A stretch of 64,000 bases of DNA. Source: CAZEVY01 sp964515555 (GTDB taxonomy: Bacteria; Acidobacteriota; Terriglobia; Bryobacterales; Bryobacteraceae). This document shows, piece after piece, positions 17,301-27,439 of this stretch. The notes below the pieces were generated by a model. It was given only the letters and a program-made list of their open reading frames with translations, made no database searches and was not told the DNA's origin. Both the position numbers and the translations under genes were made by a program. Positions within the stretch are counted from its first letter, which is position 1. Each line of letters begins with the position of its first letter. The stretch spans positions 13,797-77,796 of the forward strand of contig CAZEVY010000017.1 in the NCBI GenBank assembly GCA_964515555.1, read 5' to 3'.

Positions 17301-18194
17301 CTAGCTTCCCGGCGTCCGCGAGGCCTGGACTTTGGGCTGCGAGAGGTACCCGGCGATGCGGTCCTGCTTCACTTCGTTAATCACCAGCTCGTAAGGCTGC
17401 CGGTACTTCATCACGTAGAACTGGAGCGGCTCGTTGATGGTGCGGTCCTTCTTCTCGACTCGCTTGTCGTCGGCCACCAGCTCGATGGTAAAGCGGTTGC
17501 GCTTGTGGTCGGTCTTCTTCAACTGGATCAGGATGTCGGCGACCTTCTGGGGCGCCTTGGTCTTGGCGAGGTTGAACTCGACGTAGTTGCGGTCGCCGAG
17601 CGCTTTGAGCGCTCCCAGCTCCCGGGAGTTGGTGGCGATCAGGCCGCTCTGCTCGCCCAGGTCGCCCTGGACGCGCTTGAGCGCGGCGGCCAGCTTGTCG
17701 GCCTCGGACTTGTTCTTGGCGACCTCGGAGCGCACCGCCGAAACGTCGCTGGAGACTTCGCCGATCTTGGAGGTCGCCGCCGTGGCCACCTGCTGGACCT
17801 GCTGCGAGAGCTCTTCCTTGGTCTGCTGCTGCTGCTTGGCCAGCCGCGACTGCTCGTCGGCCAGCTTCTTTTCGAGCGCGCCGATCTGCTCGACGGCCTC
17901 GACCTTGGCCTGGCCGGCGGCCATGGAGGCCTGGCGGCGGGCCTTTTCCAGCTCCTCGCGGATGGAGTCGAGATGGCGCCGGTTGGTCTGCGTGGTGACC
18001 GAGGAGGTCTCGCGCAGGTTGGACATCTCGGTGAGCAGGCTCTCGCGCATCTTGGAAACCTCGGTGCGCACCTGGTCGAGCTGCCAGAACAGGTAGACGT
18101 TGGCGGCCAGCAGCGCGATGACCACGCCGAACAGGATCGGAATCTTCAGGCCGGAACCGCTCTCGGCGGGATAGGTGATCGTCGGCTCACTCAC
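17301..18194 (-). CDS. Single-pass membrane protein with long coiled coil
   Basis: This 297-residue protein has a membrane segment at about residues 17-36 (IPILFGVVIALLAANVYLFW), then a coiled coil of about 150 residues rich in Glu, Lys, Gln and Ala heptads (SMAAGQAKVEAVEQIGALEK and onward). The C-terminal 90 residues are globular and include YVEFNLAKT, VADILIQLKKTD and NEPLQFYVMKYRQPYELVIN. A GGAGG Shine-Dalgarno lies eight bases before the GTG start. I do not recognise a named family; similar coiled-coil membrane proteins occur in Acidobacteria. The C-terminal domain would lie outside the cytoplasm. Role unknown. Confidence 0.78.
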   Translation of the reverse strand: MSEPTITYPAESGSGLKIPILFGVVIALLAANVYLFWQLDQVRTEVSKMRESLLTEMSNLRETSSVTTQTNRRHLDSIREELEKARRQASMAAGQAKVEAVEQIGALEKKLADEQSRLAKQQQQTKEELSQQVQQVATAATSKIGEVSSDVSAVRSEVAKNKSEADKLAAALKRVQGDLGEQSGLIATNSRELGALKALGDRNYVEFNLAKTKAPQKVADILIQLKKTDHKRNRFTIELVADDKRVEKKDRTINEPLQFYVMKYRQPYELVINEVKQDRIAGYLSQPKVQASRTPGS

Positions 18195-18240
18195 GGTGGA
18201 CCTCCAGGGTGATGCTGGTATCAGTGTAACACCAGCTATG

Positions 18241-18342
18241 AGCTTTCAGCGATGAGCGATCAGCTTTGCCGAGAGTACATCATCGCCGGAGCTGACCGCT
18301 GACCGCTGATCGCTGATCGCTGATCGCTGATCGCTGACAGCT
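18241..18342 (-). repeat. Interspersed hairpin repeat, copy 1 (TCAG heptads with conserved core)
   Basis: A left arm at 18241-18263 and a right arm at 18320-18342 form a near-perfect inverted repeat (about 21 of 23 positions). Between them are further GCTGATC/GCTGACC heptads and the core CTTTGCCGAGAGTACATCAT. On the minus strand the element begins with the TAG stop codon of the S24-like gene (TAGCTGTCAGC) and continues as TCAGCGA heptads. The reverse complement of the core reappears at copy 2 (22941 onward) with very few changes. Confidence 0.7.
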
Positions 18343-19120
18343 ATTCAATAACCGTCACGAACTCCGCCAGCACCCGGCAGCCGTCACCCTCCCGCAGCTC
18401 GATGGGCTCGAACTCCGGGTTCAGCGGCTCCAGCCGGATCCAGTCGTGCTCCCACGACCCGCCGGCGCCCGGGCGCTTGGCGCTCTGGTAGCGCTTGACG
18501 GTGTAACGCGCTCCGCCCGCCTCCGCCTCCGAGAGATTCTCGACCAGCAGCAGCTTCCCCTGGCGCGAGCCGATCACCGGGGCCCGGAAAACGCACAGGC
18601 TGCCGTCGGGAATCCGCGGCTCCATCGACCGTCCCGTGACGCGCCCGGCAAACATGGATTCGTTGAGGCGCAGATCCGGCGGGGCTTCGATCCAGTCGGC
18701 GGCCTCCACCTGCTGTCCCTCGCCGAACTTTCCGGCCGCCGCCCGCAGCGAGTAGAGCGGCAAGTGCGTCCGGAACGGCAGCACCTTCGCCGGCACGTGC
18801 TCGCGGTACAGCCGGCTCAGCGTGGCGTCGAAATCGGCGATCTCCACGGCGCGCCGCTCGCCGACGCGCAGCACGTTCGAGAAGGTGTCCTCCATCCAGC
18901 CCAGCACGCGCTCCGCCCCCGATTCGGCGATCCGCCGCTTCAGGTCGCTCTCCAGCTCCGAGAGCACCTCGGCGTCGTCCGCGCCGGCGATGTGCTCCCA
19001 GTCGCGCCGCAGCCGCGGCTCGCCGCGCCGGGCTTCGGGATCGTAAAGAAATACGCCCGCCGGCGCCGGAGCGCGCTCGGGCAGGGCGGCCTCGAGCAGC
19101 GCGAACTGGCCTTGGTGCAT
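18341..19120 (-). CDS. DUF3037-like domain plus S24 (LexA/UmuD-type) peptidase domain
   Basis: In this 259-residue protein the N-terminal 115 residues (FALLEAALPERAPAPAGVFL, DVE-type acidic helices, ending VLPF) resemble DUF3037-type domains. Residues 120-259 are an S24 domain: LPLYSLRAAAG, then GRSMEPRIPDGS with the serine at 165 and ARYTVKRYQ with the lysine at 209, the serine/lysine dyad of LexA and UmuD. There is no helix-turn-helix, so it is not a repressor of the usual sort. Its product could be a self-cleaving damage-response protein or a signal peptidase-like enzyme. It lies 10 bases after the VWFA gene on the same strand. Its stop codon is part of the hairpin repeat downstream. Confidence 0.78.
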   Translation of the reverse strand: MHQGQFALLEAALPERAPAPAGVFLYDPEARRGEPRLRRDWEHIAGADDAEVLSELESDLKRRIAESGAERVLGWMEDTFSNVLRVGERRAVEIADFDATLSRLYREHVPAKVLPFRTHLPLYSLRAAAGKFGEGQQVEAADWIEAPPDLRLNESMFAGRVTGRSMEPRIPDGSLCVFRAPVIGSRQGKLLLVENLSEAEAGGARYTVKRYQSAKRPGAGGSWEHDWIRLEPLNPEFEPIELREGDGCRVLAEFVTVIE

Positions 19121-19130
19121 GCTTCGCCCC

Positions 19131-20162
19131 TCAGGGATTGTTCGGGTAGTAATACTCCCGGTGGCGGACCTTCACGTTCGGCAGCGCCACCTCCACGCGC
19201 AGCTGCCGCATCACGTTGCGCGTGTCGTCGGCGTCGGGGATGTAGCGCATGATGTACTGCGTGGTGACCTCGCCGGCCACGTCGGTGATGGCGCGGAACA
19301 TTCCCTGCGCGATCTCCGAGGCGTAGCCCCCGGTGCCGACCTTGAGCGCGTAATTGCCCTCGTCGGAGGGCGTCGAGAGATACCCGGAGACGTCTTTGTA
19401 GAGCTTCTGCTGCGGGTACACCACCCGCCCGCCCGTGGTCTCGCACAGCCTCACCAGGTTCTTGTCGCCCTCGCTGGTGAAGCCGAAGCCGGTGGTCGAC
19501 ACGCCGTAGATGGCCGCCTGGTAGCGGATGGCCAGCTCCAGGACTTCGTCGAGCGACTTCTTGCTGGCGGTGTCGTTCCCGTCGCCGACGATCACGATGA
19601 TGCGCCGCGGCTCGATGGGCTCGCCGCGCACCAGCTCGCGCCGCGTCAGCGCCATGTAGATGGCGTCGTAGAGCGCCGCGCCGCCGCCGGGCTTGAGCTT
19701 GCGGACCTTCTCGAGCATCTTCTCGGGATCGTGATTGGTGTTGACGGCCAGCTCGGCGTCGTTGGCGTAGGTGATCAGGTAGCCCGAATACTTTTTATCG
19801 CCCGGGACCAGCGTGTTGATCAGCTCGCTGGTGGCCTCCTGGTAGAACTTCCAGTGCAGGCGGTTGGAGTTGCTCATGTCGAGCAGGAAGCCGACCACCA
19901 TCGGCTGGCTCTGCTCGCGGTTGAAGTAGATGATCTTCTGCTCGCGCCCGTCCTCGAAGATGCGGAAGTCGGTGCGCTCCAGGTCGGAGACGAAGCGCCC
20001 CTTGACGTCGGTGACCGTCACCGGGACGATCACCTCGTTGACCGCGACCTTGATGCTGGTCTGCGCGGCCAGCAGGCCGGCGGCGGCGATTCCCAGCGCG
20101 CAGCGCCGCGTTATGGAAACGTGGCGCGCCGGATCACGGTAGAGGATCGTGCGCGGCGACAT
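19131..20162 (-). CDS. Acidobacterial VWFA-related secreted protein
   Basis: A 343-residue protein with an N-terminal hydrophobic segment (CALGIAAAGLLAAQ) that could be a signal or anchor. It continues into TSIKVAVNEVIVPVTVTD and DFRIFEDGREQKIIYF, the lead-in typical of the acidobacterial VWFA-related family (TIGR03436). The VWFA fold follows: GFLLDMSNSNRLHW with the DxSxS metal-ion (MIDAS) motif, a GGGAALYDAIYMAL segment, and RRIIVIVGDGNDTASKKS. Such proteins are exported adhesion or assembly factors; the ligand is unknown. The S24-like gene follows closely, so the two may be co-expressed. Confidence 0.86.
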   Translation of the reverse strand: MSPRTILYRDPARHVSITRRCALGIAAAGLLAAQTSIKVAVNEVIVPVTVTDVKGRFVSDLERTDFRIFEDGREQKIIYFNREQSQPMVVGFLLDMSNSNRLHWKFYQEATSELINTLVPGDKKYSGYLITYANDAELAVNTNHDPEKMLEKVRKLKPGGGAALYDAIYMALTRRELVRGEPIEPRRIIVIVGDGNDTASKKSLDEVLELAIRYQAAIYGVSTTGFGFTSEGDKNLVRLCETTGGRVVYPQQKLYKDVSGYLSTPSDEGNYALKVGTGGYASEIAQGMFRAITDVAGEVTTQYIMRYIPDADDTRNVMRQLRVEVALPNVKVRHREYYYPNNP

Positions 20163-20317
20163 GAGGAAACCCCGCCTCGATTATATCCCGGCGCGGGCGT
20201 GCGGCAAGACGCCCTCTCCGGCGGGCCGGACTTTTTCTCCGCCGGCGCACCGTCCTTCCCGGAACGGCGCGCCGGGCGAGGCCATTTCAAGCGGGCGAAG
20301 CCGTTTCAATATTGATA

Positions 20318-20323
20318 TATACT
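20318..20323 (+). promoter_or_regulatory. -10 box upstream of the mannonate-dehydratase-like gene
   Basis: TATACT lies in an AT-rich patch (20304-20323) that stands out within GC-rich DNA. The implied leader is about 85 bases and ends with an AAAGGA Shine-Dalgarno before the ATG at 20413. No convincing -35 box is seen. Confidence 0.45.
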
Positions 20324-20412
20324 GCGCTCTAGCCGGACCGTCCGAGCGGTCCGGCGGCAATCGCCGGGCCCGCACGTCCGCGGCCGCCGGCGACAAAGAA
20401 AGGATCCCGATC

Positions 20413-21687
20413 ATGAAATTCTCGCGAAGAACAGCCATGGAGGTCCTGGGCGCCACCGCGCTCGCCGGAAACGCGGCCATGCCCCTGGCTGGCGCGCAGG
20501 TTCCCCAGCCGCCCAAGGAGAGCAAGGACACTCCCAAGATCGCCCTCGGGATGGGCGACGGCGGAGGCGGTGGATTCGGCGGCGGCGGCGGGCGCGGCCG
20601 GGGCGGTCCGGGCGGAGGACCCGGCGGCGGAGCGGCGCAGAGCGCGCCGGCAGGCTCGGGAGCGGCCCCGGCGGCCCCGCCCGATCCCTCGGCCGGACCG
20701 CGGCGCATCAAACAGATCGGCGTCGATCACGTGTTGGGCGGCGGCGGCCAGGCGCCCTGGACCGAGCAGGGCCTCAACACGCTGATGGAGCGCTGGAAGG
20801 CGGCCGGCATCACCGTCGGGAACCTCATGATCAATCTGTCGGGAGACATTCTGTACGGCAAGGCCGGCAACAAGCGCGACGAGGACATCGAGAAGATCAA
20901 GCAGTCCATCGTGGCCGCCGGCAAGGTCGGGCTGCCGGTGATCGAGTACAACTTCTACGCGCACCGCGCCATGGAGGGCTACTTCGAGGAGATCGACACG
21001 GCGCGCGGCAACTCCGGCTGGACGGGCTTCGATTTCGAGCTGGTGCAGACCGCGGCCCAGCAGTACCAGTCGCGACCGGAAGAAAAGGGGATGAAGTTCA
21101 AGGACCTGCCTCCCCTGCCCGGTATCGGCGCGCACACGCTCGACCAGATGTGGGCCAACATCACGTACTTTCTGAAGGCCGTGATTCCCACCGCCGAGAA
21201 GTCGAACGTGCGGCTGGCGCTGCATCCCAACGATCCGCCCGCGCCCATCAGCCGGGGCTCGCAGCAGATCATGGCGACGCTGGCGGGATGGAAGAAGCTC
21301 ATCTCGATCGTCAACAGTCCGGCGAACGGAATCACCTTCGACTGCGGGGTGACGCGCGAGCTGGGCGAGGATCCCATCGAAGTGTGCCGCTACTTCGGCC
21401 AGCGCGACCGCATCAATCACGTGCATTTCCGCAACGTGCTGGTGCACAAGCCCTATGAACGCTACACGGAAGTGTGGATCGACGAGGGCTTGAACAACAT
21501 GTTCGCGGTGATGAAGGAGATCGTGAAGCAGAAGTACAAGCTCCAGATCTACCCCGAGCATCCGCGGCGGCTCGACTACGACGTGGAGCACGGGCGGCTC
21601 GGCGGGTATCCCGGCGGCGGCGGCTACGCGGCCATCGCCTACAACGTCGGTTACACGCGCGCCATGCTCCAGGCGGCGATGTCGTAG
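20413..21687 (+). CDS. Exported mannonate dehydratase (UxuA)-like TIM-barrel protein
   Basis: The 424-residue protein starts with KFSRRTAMEVLGATALAG, a twin-arginine-like signal, followed by a 60-residue linker that is almost only Gly, Arg, Pro and Ala. The enzyme domain has the UxuA layout: IKQIGVDHVL, YNFYAHRAMEGYF, RLALHPNDPPAPISRG, FDCGVTRELGEDP, RINHVHFRNVLV and QIYPEHPRRLDYD. UxuA dehydrates D-mannonate to 2-keto-3-deoxygluconate in the cytoplasm; export would be unusual, so a periplasmic relative acting on another sugar acid is possible. An AAAGGA Shine-Dalgarno precedes the ATG. A ketoacyl synthase follows directly. Confidence 0.82.
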   Translation: MKFSRRTAMEVLGATALAGNAAMPLAGAQVPQPPKESKDTPKIALGMGDGGGGGFGGGGGRGRGGPGGGPGGGAAQSAPAGSGAAPAAPPDPSAGPRRIKQIGVDHVLGGGGQAPWTEQGLNTLMERWKAAGITVGNLMINLSGDILYGKAGNKRDEDIEKIKQSIVAAGKVGLPVIEYNFYAHRAMEGYFEEIDTARGNSGWTGFDFELVQTAAQQYQSRPEEKGMKFKDLPPLPGIGAHTLDQMWANITYFLKAVIPTAEKSNVRLALHPNDPPAPISRGSQQIMATLAGWKKLISIVNSPANGITFDCGVTRELGEDPIEVCRYFGQRDRINHVHFRNVLVHKPYERYTEVWIDEGLNNMFAVMKEIVKQKYKLQIYPEHPRRLDYDVEHGRLGGYPGGGGYAAIAYNVGYTRAMLQAAMS

Positions 21688-21688
21688 G

Positions 21689-22942
21689 GTGCGGGCTTCC
21701 GGCCGTACGGCGGTCATCACGGGCATCGGCGCCGTCAGCCCCAACGGCGTCGGCCGCGAGGCCTTCTGGAGCGCCACGCGCGCCGGCGTCAGCGGCATCC
21801 GCCGCATCGGGCGCTTCGACCCGTCGGGCTTTCCCGTCCAGATCGCGGGTGAAGTGGAAAACTTCGCCGCCGACGATTACGTCGATCCCAAGGATCGCCC
21901 GCACGTCTCGCGCGTGGTGCCGCTGGCGCGGGCGGCGGTCCAGGAAGCGCTCGCCGACGCCGGCCTGGATCCGGCGCGCATGACGCTCGACGAGCTGCGC
22001 GGCGTGGGCGTGATGGTGGGCTCCGGCGGCGGCAGCCAGGAGTTCTCCGAGGAGCAGTACCGGCTCTACTACGCGGGGCTCCAGAAGCAATGCAGCGTCT
22101 ACGTGATTCCGAGCTCGACCATCGGCACGCTGGCGAGCGAGATCTCGATGCGCTTCGGCTTCCGCGGGCTCAGCCACGTGGTGTCGACCGGCTGCACCTC
22201 CTCGACCGACGCCGTCGGCTACGCGCTGCGGCACCTGGAATCGGGCCTGATCGACACGGTGGTCGCCGGCGGGGTGGACGCGCCCATCGCGCCGCTGATC
22301 GTGCGGGGCTTCCACCTGATGCGCATCATGACGACGCGCTGGAACCACGAGCCGGCGCGCGCCTCGCGGCCCTTCTCGCGCGACCGGGACGGCTTCGTCA
22401 TCGGCGAGGGGGCCTGGTTTTTCGTGCTGGAGAATGCGGAGCGCGCGCGGGCGCGCGGGGCGCGGATCTACGGCCAGGTGGCCGGTTACGGCTCGACCTG
22501 CGAGGCCTTTCACCGGGTGCGGCTGGAGGAGTCGGGCGAAGAGCCGGCGCGGGCCATCGCGCTGGCGCTGGCCGACGCCGGTATCGCGCCGGGCGACGTC
22601 GACTACGTCAACTACCACGGCACCTCGACGGAGTTGAACGACCGCATCGAAACGCGGGCCATCCGGCTGGCTTTCGGGCGCGGGGCCGACCGCCTGCCGG
22701 GATCGGCGCTGAAGAGCCTGATCGGCCATCCGCAGGGGGCCTGCGGCGCGGCCGGCATGGCGGCGACGCTGCTGGCGATGCGCGACGGCGTGGCCCCGCC
22801 GACGGCGAATCTGGACGAGCCCGACCCGGCCTGCGATCTGGATTACATCCCGCACCGCTCGCGGCCTCTCGCGATCGAGCACGCCGTGGTGAACTGCATC
22901 GCCTTCGGGAGCAAGAATTCGGCGATTGTGCTGCGGAGGTAG
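21689..22942 (+). CDS. Beta-ketoacyl-ACP synthase (FabF-like)
   Basis: A 417-residue condensing enzyme that extends an acyl chain with malonyl-ACP. It carries the Cys-His-His triad in the FabF arrangement: STGCTSSTDAVGYAL (Cys), YVNYHGTSTELND (His) and LKSLIGHPQGACGAAGM (His), with PFSRDRDGFVIGEGAW between. The GTG start lies one base after the stop of the mannonate-dehydratase-like gene, so they share a transcript. No acyl carrier protein, ketoreductase or transferase lies nearby, so a housekeeping FabF or the remnant of a specialised pathway are both possible. Its TAG stop codon is the first three bases of a hairpin repeat. Confidence 0.88.
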   Translation: MRASGRTAVITGIGAVSPNGVGREAFWSATRAGVSGIRRIGRFDPSGFPVQIAGEVENFAADDYVDPKDRPHVSRVVPLARAAVQEALADAGLDPARMTLDELRGVGVMVGSGGGSQEFSEEQYRLYYAGLQKQCSVYVIPSSTIGTLASEISMRFGFRGLSHVVSTGCTSSTDAVGYALRHLESGLIDTVVAGGVDAPIAPLIVRGFHLMRIMTTRWNHEPARASRPFSRDRDGFVIGEGAWFFVLENAERARARGARIYGQVAGYGSTCEAFHRVRLEESGEEPARAIALALADAGIAPGDVDYVNYHGTSTELNDRIETRAIRLAFGRGADRLPGSALKSLIGHPQGACGAAGMAATLLAMRDGVAPPTANLDEPDPACDLDYIPHRSRPLAIEHAVVNCIAFGSKNSAIVLRR

Positions 22943-23023
22943 CTGTCAGCTTCAGCCACGATGTGCTCTCGGCAAAGCGGATCGCTGACCGCTGATCGCT
23001 GAAAGCTTTTTGCTGATCGCTGA
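22941..23023 (+). repeat. Interspersed hairpin repeat, copy 2, running into the scaffold gap
   Basis: It begins within the fabF-like stop codon (TAGCTGTCAGC), continues with the core ATGTGCTCTCGGCAAAG (the reverse complement of copy 1 differs at one position) and ends in GCTGATC/GCTGACC heptads. The assembly then breaks into Ns, as expected when an assembler meets a repeat. Confidence 0.7.
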
Positions 23024-23123
23024 NNNNNNNNNNNNNNNNNNNNNNNNNNNNNNNNNNNNNNNNNNNNNNNNNNNNNNNNNNNNNNNNNNNNNNNNNNNNN
23101 NNNNNNNNNNNNNNNNNNNNNNN
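23024..23123. other. Scaffold gap (100 Ns)
   Basis: Exactly 100 unknown bases, flanked on both sides by the same sequence (CGCTGATCGCTGAAAGCTTTTTGC and a shorter form). The true length is unknown and may hold more repeat units. Confidence 0.99.
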
Positions 23124-23164
23124 CGCTGATCGCTGAAAGCTTTTTGCTGATCGCTGAAAGCTCT
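23124..23164 (-). repeat. TCAG-heptad repeat at the 3' end of the histidine kinase gene
   Basis: Read on the minus strand, the kinase TAG at 23165 is followed by AGAGCTTTCAGCGATCAGC and a second AAGCTTTCAGCGATCAGCG unit. The orientation is sense with respect to the gene, as in the other arrays. Confidence 0.6.
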
Positions 23165-25116
<1,952 letters not shown>

Positions 25117-25120
<4 letters not shown>

Positions 25121-25272
25121 GGAATGGCCGCCACGCGCTCTTTCTTGCAGGCCGGCGCGAGCCCGACTCCACGTACAACGTCGGCGTCCAGCACCAGGGC
25201 GGCAAGAATCGAGATGTTCCCCGTGGCGGCCGCGCCGGCCATCGACGCTCCCAGCGGGCCGCGGCTTTGCAT
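25117..25272 (-). CDS. Possible 51-residue protein translationally coupled to the histidine kinase
   Basis: Its TGA overlaps the kinase ATG (ATGA), the pattern of coupled genes, and about 78 percent of its codons end in G or C, in line with nearby genes. The product has a hydrophobic middle (ISILAALVLDADVV) and a basic end (CKKERVAAIP). No family is recognised. The frame stays open upstream to 25662, overlapping the divergent DUF1549 gene, so it could also be a chance frame or the tail of a decayed gene. Confidence 0.3.
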
Positions 25273-25274
25273 CG

Positions 25275-25373
25275 TCACTCGTCCCACCGCCAAGACAGTC
25301 GAACGAACCAGTGGCGCCCGGCCAAGACGGCCAGGATCGAGGACACGAACAGGCGCACGTACCGGCTCGACAT
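25275..25373 (-). CDS. Possible 32-residue membrane microprotein upstream of the kinase
   Basis: ATG at 25373, TGA at 25275, two bases before the next small ORF. The peptide starts SSRYVRLFVSSILAVLAG, a plausible single membrane helix or signal peptide, then ends in a Trp- and Arg-rich tail. It may be the start of a decayed sensor protein whose remainder shifted frame, or a real small membrane protein. Confidence 0.25.
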   Translation of the reverse strand: MSSRYVRLFVSSILAVLAGRHWFVRLSWRWDE

Positions 25374-25516
25374 GACCGTCCACCAAGCTCATCGGCAGGG
25401 GTGGTCCGGTACTTAGCCGATTCCTTGGGAGCCAGGGTTGAAGGCCATTCCCACCGGACTGTACGCGGCCCGTGCGGCGGTCCAAGCCGTCGTCGGATAA
25501 TAATGAGCGGCTGGAT
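25374..25516. other. Promoter region between the kinase unit and the DUF1549 gene
   Basis: No gene is visible. On the plus strand GATAAT (25496-25501) lies 15 bases before the ATG at 25517, giving a very short leader without Shine-Dalgarno. An out-of-frame ATG at 25503 overlaps the same stretch. Confidence 0.45.
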
Positions 25517-27439
25517 ATGGAAGTCAGAGCTTTCGGCCTTCTCCTCGTGTGCCTGGGGCTGGCGCTGTGCGCGCCGGCGCAGTCGATCGACGGCATCGTG
25601 GCGGGGTACTGGAAGGGCGGCCTGCCCGCGCCGGTTTCCGACGCCGTCTTCGCCCGCCGCATCTACCTGGACGTGTGGGGGCTGCTTCCCACGCCCGAGC
25701 AGCTCGACGAGTTCCAGCGCGCCACCGGCCCGCGGAAGCGCGAGGCGCTGGTCGGCGCGCTGCTCGCCAACCGGCGCAACTACGCCGCGCACTGGATCAC
25801 GTTCTGGAACGACCACCTGCGCAACGACCAGGGCGTCGTCTATCACGGCGAACGCAAGTCGATCACGCCCTGGCTGAAGCGGGCGCTCGAGGAGAACCTC
25901 CCCTACGACCGCTTCGTCGAGGCGCTGCTGAATCCCGAGGAGAAGACCGGGCCGGACGGGTTCCTCATCGGCGTCAACTGGCGTGGCGACATCAGTGCGT
26001 CGCAGATTCCGGCGATGCAGGCGGCGCAGAACAGCGCGCAGATTTTCCTGGGCGTGAACCTGAAGTGCAATTCCTGCCACGACAGCTTCATCAGCCGGTG
26101 GAAGCTGAAGGACGCCTACGGCCTCGCCAGTTATTTCTCCACCGGCGACCTGGAGATCTTCCGCTGCGACGTCGCCACGGGCGAGAAGGCGTCGCCGCGG
26201 TTTCTCTTCCCCGGCGCCAACGGCGGCGAACCGGCGCCGGAGAACCGGCGCGCGGAGGCGGCGCGGCTGTTCACGTCGCATCCGCGGCTGGCGCGGACCT
26301 TCGTGAATCGCGTCTGGAAGACGCTGTTCGGACGCGGCCTGGTGGCCGCGGTCGACGACATGGACGCGCGCCCGTGGAGCGAGGAGCTGCTGGCGTTCCT
26401 GGCGGCCGATTTCGCCGCCGGCGGATACGACATCGAGCGCCTGCTGCGGACCATCCTGGTGTCGCGGACCTATCAGCTGCCCGCCGCCGCCGCGGAGCCG
26501 AAACGAGGCGAGGCCTTTACGTTCCGGGGACCGCTGGCCCGCAGGCTGTCCGCCGAACAGTTCGCCGACGCCATCGCCCAGATCACCGGCGAGTGGCGCG
26601 CCAGCGTGCCGCGCGACGGCTCCCCGGCGTCGTATGCCCGCGACTGGGAGCTGAAGTCCACCGCGCTCGCCCGCGCGCTGGGCCGGCCGATCCGCGACCA
26701 GGTGGCCACCGAGCGCCTCACGCAGCCGACCACGCTTCAGGCGATCGAGCTGGCCAACGGCGCGGCGCTGGCGCGCATGCTCGATCGCGGGGCGCGGCGC
26801 CTGCTCGGGCTCCTGCCGGAGACCGTCGCGCCCATCTACGACAGCGGCGCCATCGCGGGCAATCCGGCGAGTGTGACCATCGACCTCAGCGGCGTGAAGA
26901 AGCTCTGGCTGCGGATCGAGGACGTCGACACCTACGACCCCAAGCGAGTTGCCGCGGGTTGGGCCAACGCCTGGTTCCATCGCGGCGGCGAGGCGGTGCG
27001 CCTCGCCGATCTCGCGCGGGCCTCCGCCCGGAGCTTCCGGTTCCGCAACGGCAAGGCGGATTACGACGCCGTCACCGGCGCGCTCGGATCCGGGATGGCG
27101 CTCGACGTCGACGGCTTCGATTGTTTCCACGCCATCGCCGGCGTCGACGAGGCCAGCGTCGCCAGCGACATCAGCCCGCGGCTGCGGTTTCTCGCCTACG
27201 GGCAGGAGCCGGACCGGGAGCAGTTGATACCGCCCGCGGGCGAGCCGCCGGTCGCGCGGCCGCCGGCGATTCGCGACGCGCGCGAGCTGGCGCGCCGTGT
27301 TTATCGATACGCGGTGGCGCGGGAGGCGACTGGCGCGGAGGAGGCGATCGCCGCGCGGATGATCGCGGGCGGCGCCGAGGGGCTGGCGGATCTGTTGTGG
27401 GCGGTGTTCGCGTCGCCCGAGTTTCAGTACATCCGATGA
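25517..27439 (+). CDS. DUF1549/DUF1553 secreted protein
   Basis: A 640-residue protein with a signal peptide (AFGLLLVCLGLALCAPAQS). The N-terminal DUF1549 region is RRIYLDVWGLLPTPEQLDEF and ENLPYDRFVEALLNP, ending at FLGVNLKCNSCHDSFISRW, which contains one CxxCH. The DUF1553 part is HPRLARTFVNRVWKTLFGRGLV and LLRTILVSRTYQLPA. A jelly-roll-like stretch (VTIDLSGVKKLWLRIEDVDTY) interrupts the second half. Unlike the long planctomycete relatives it has no separate cytochrome domain. The DUF1501 gene overlaps its stop codon by four bases; the pair always travels together and is presumed to act on an extracellular polymer, possibly a polysaccharide, but no activity is proven. Confidence 0.88.
   Translation: MEVRAFGLLLVCLGLALCAPAQSIDGIVAGYWKGGLPAPVSDAVFARRIYLDVWGLLPTPEQLDEFQRATGPRKREALVGALLANRRNYAAHWITFWNDHLRNDQGVVYHGERKSITPWLKRALEENLPYDRFVEALLNPEEKTGPDGFLIGVNWRGDISASQIPAMQAAQNSAQIFLGVNLKCNSCHDSFISRWKLKDAYGLASYFSTGDLEIFRCDVATGEKASPRFLFPGANGGEPAPENRRAEAARLFTSHPRLARTFVNRVWKTLFGRGLVAAVDDMDARPWSEELLAFLAADFAAGGYDIERLLRTILVSRTYQLPAAAAEPKRGEAFTFRGPLARRLSAEQFADAIAQITGEWRASVPRDGSPASYARDWELKSTALARALGRPIRDQVATERLTQPTTLQAIELANGAALARMLDRGARRLLGLLPETVAPIYDSGAIAGNPASVTIDLSGVKKLWLRIEDVDTYDPKRVAAGWANAWFHRGGEAVRLADLARASARSFRFRNGKADYDAVTGALGSGMALDVDGFDCFHAIAGVDEASVASDISPRLRFLAYGQEPDREQLIPPAGEPPVARPPAIRDARELARRVYRYAVAREATGAEEAIAARMIAGGAEGLADLLWAVFASPEFQYIR

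Noticed and set aside
18241..18342. CRISPR array
   Set aside because: Units are only seven bases with no unique spacers of 30 bases, and no cas genes are present.
22981..23164. tRNA gene near the scaffold gap
   Set aside because: No cloverleaf or T-loop consensus; sequence is heptad repeat only.
26060..26100. Cytochrome c domain in the DUF1549 protein (CNSCH)
   Set aside because: A single CxxCH at the end of the DUF1549 region without the haem-domain context; listed only as a motif.
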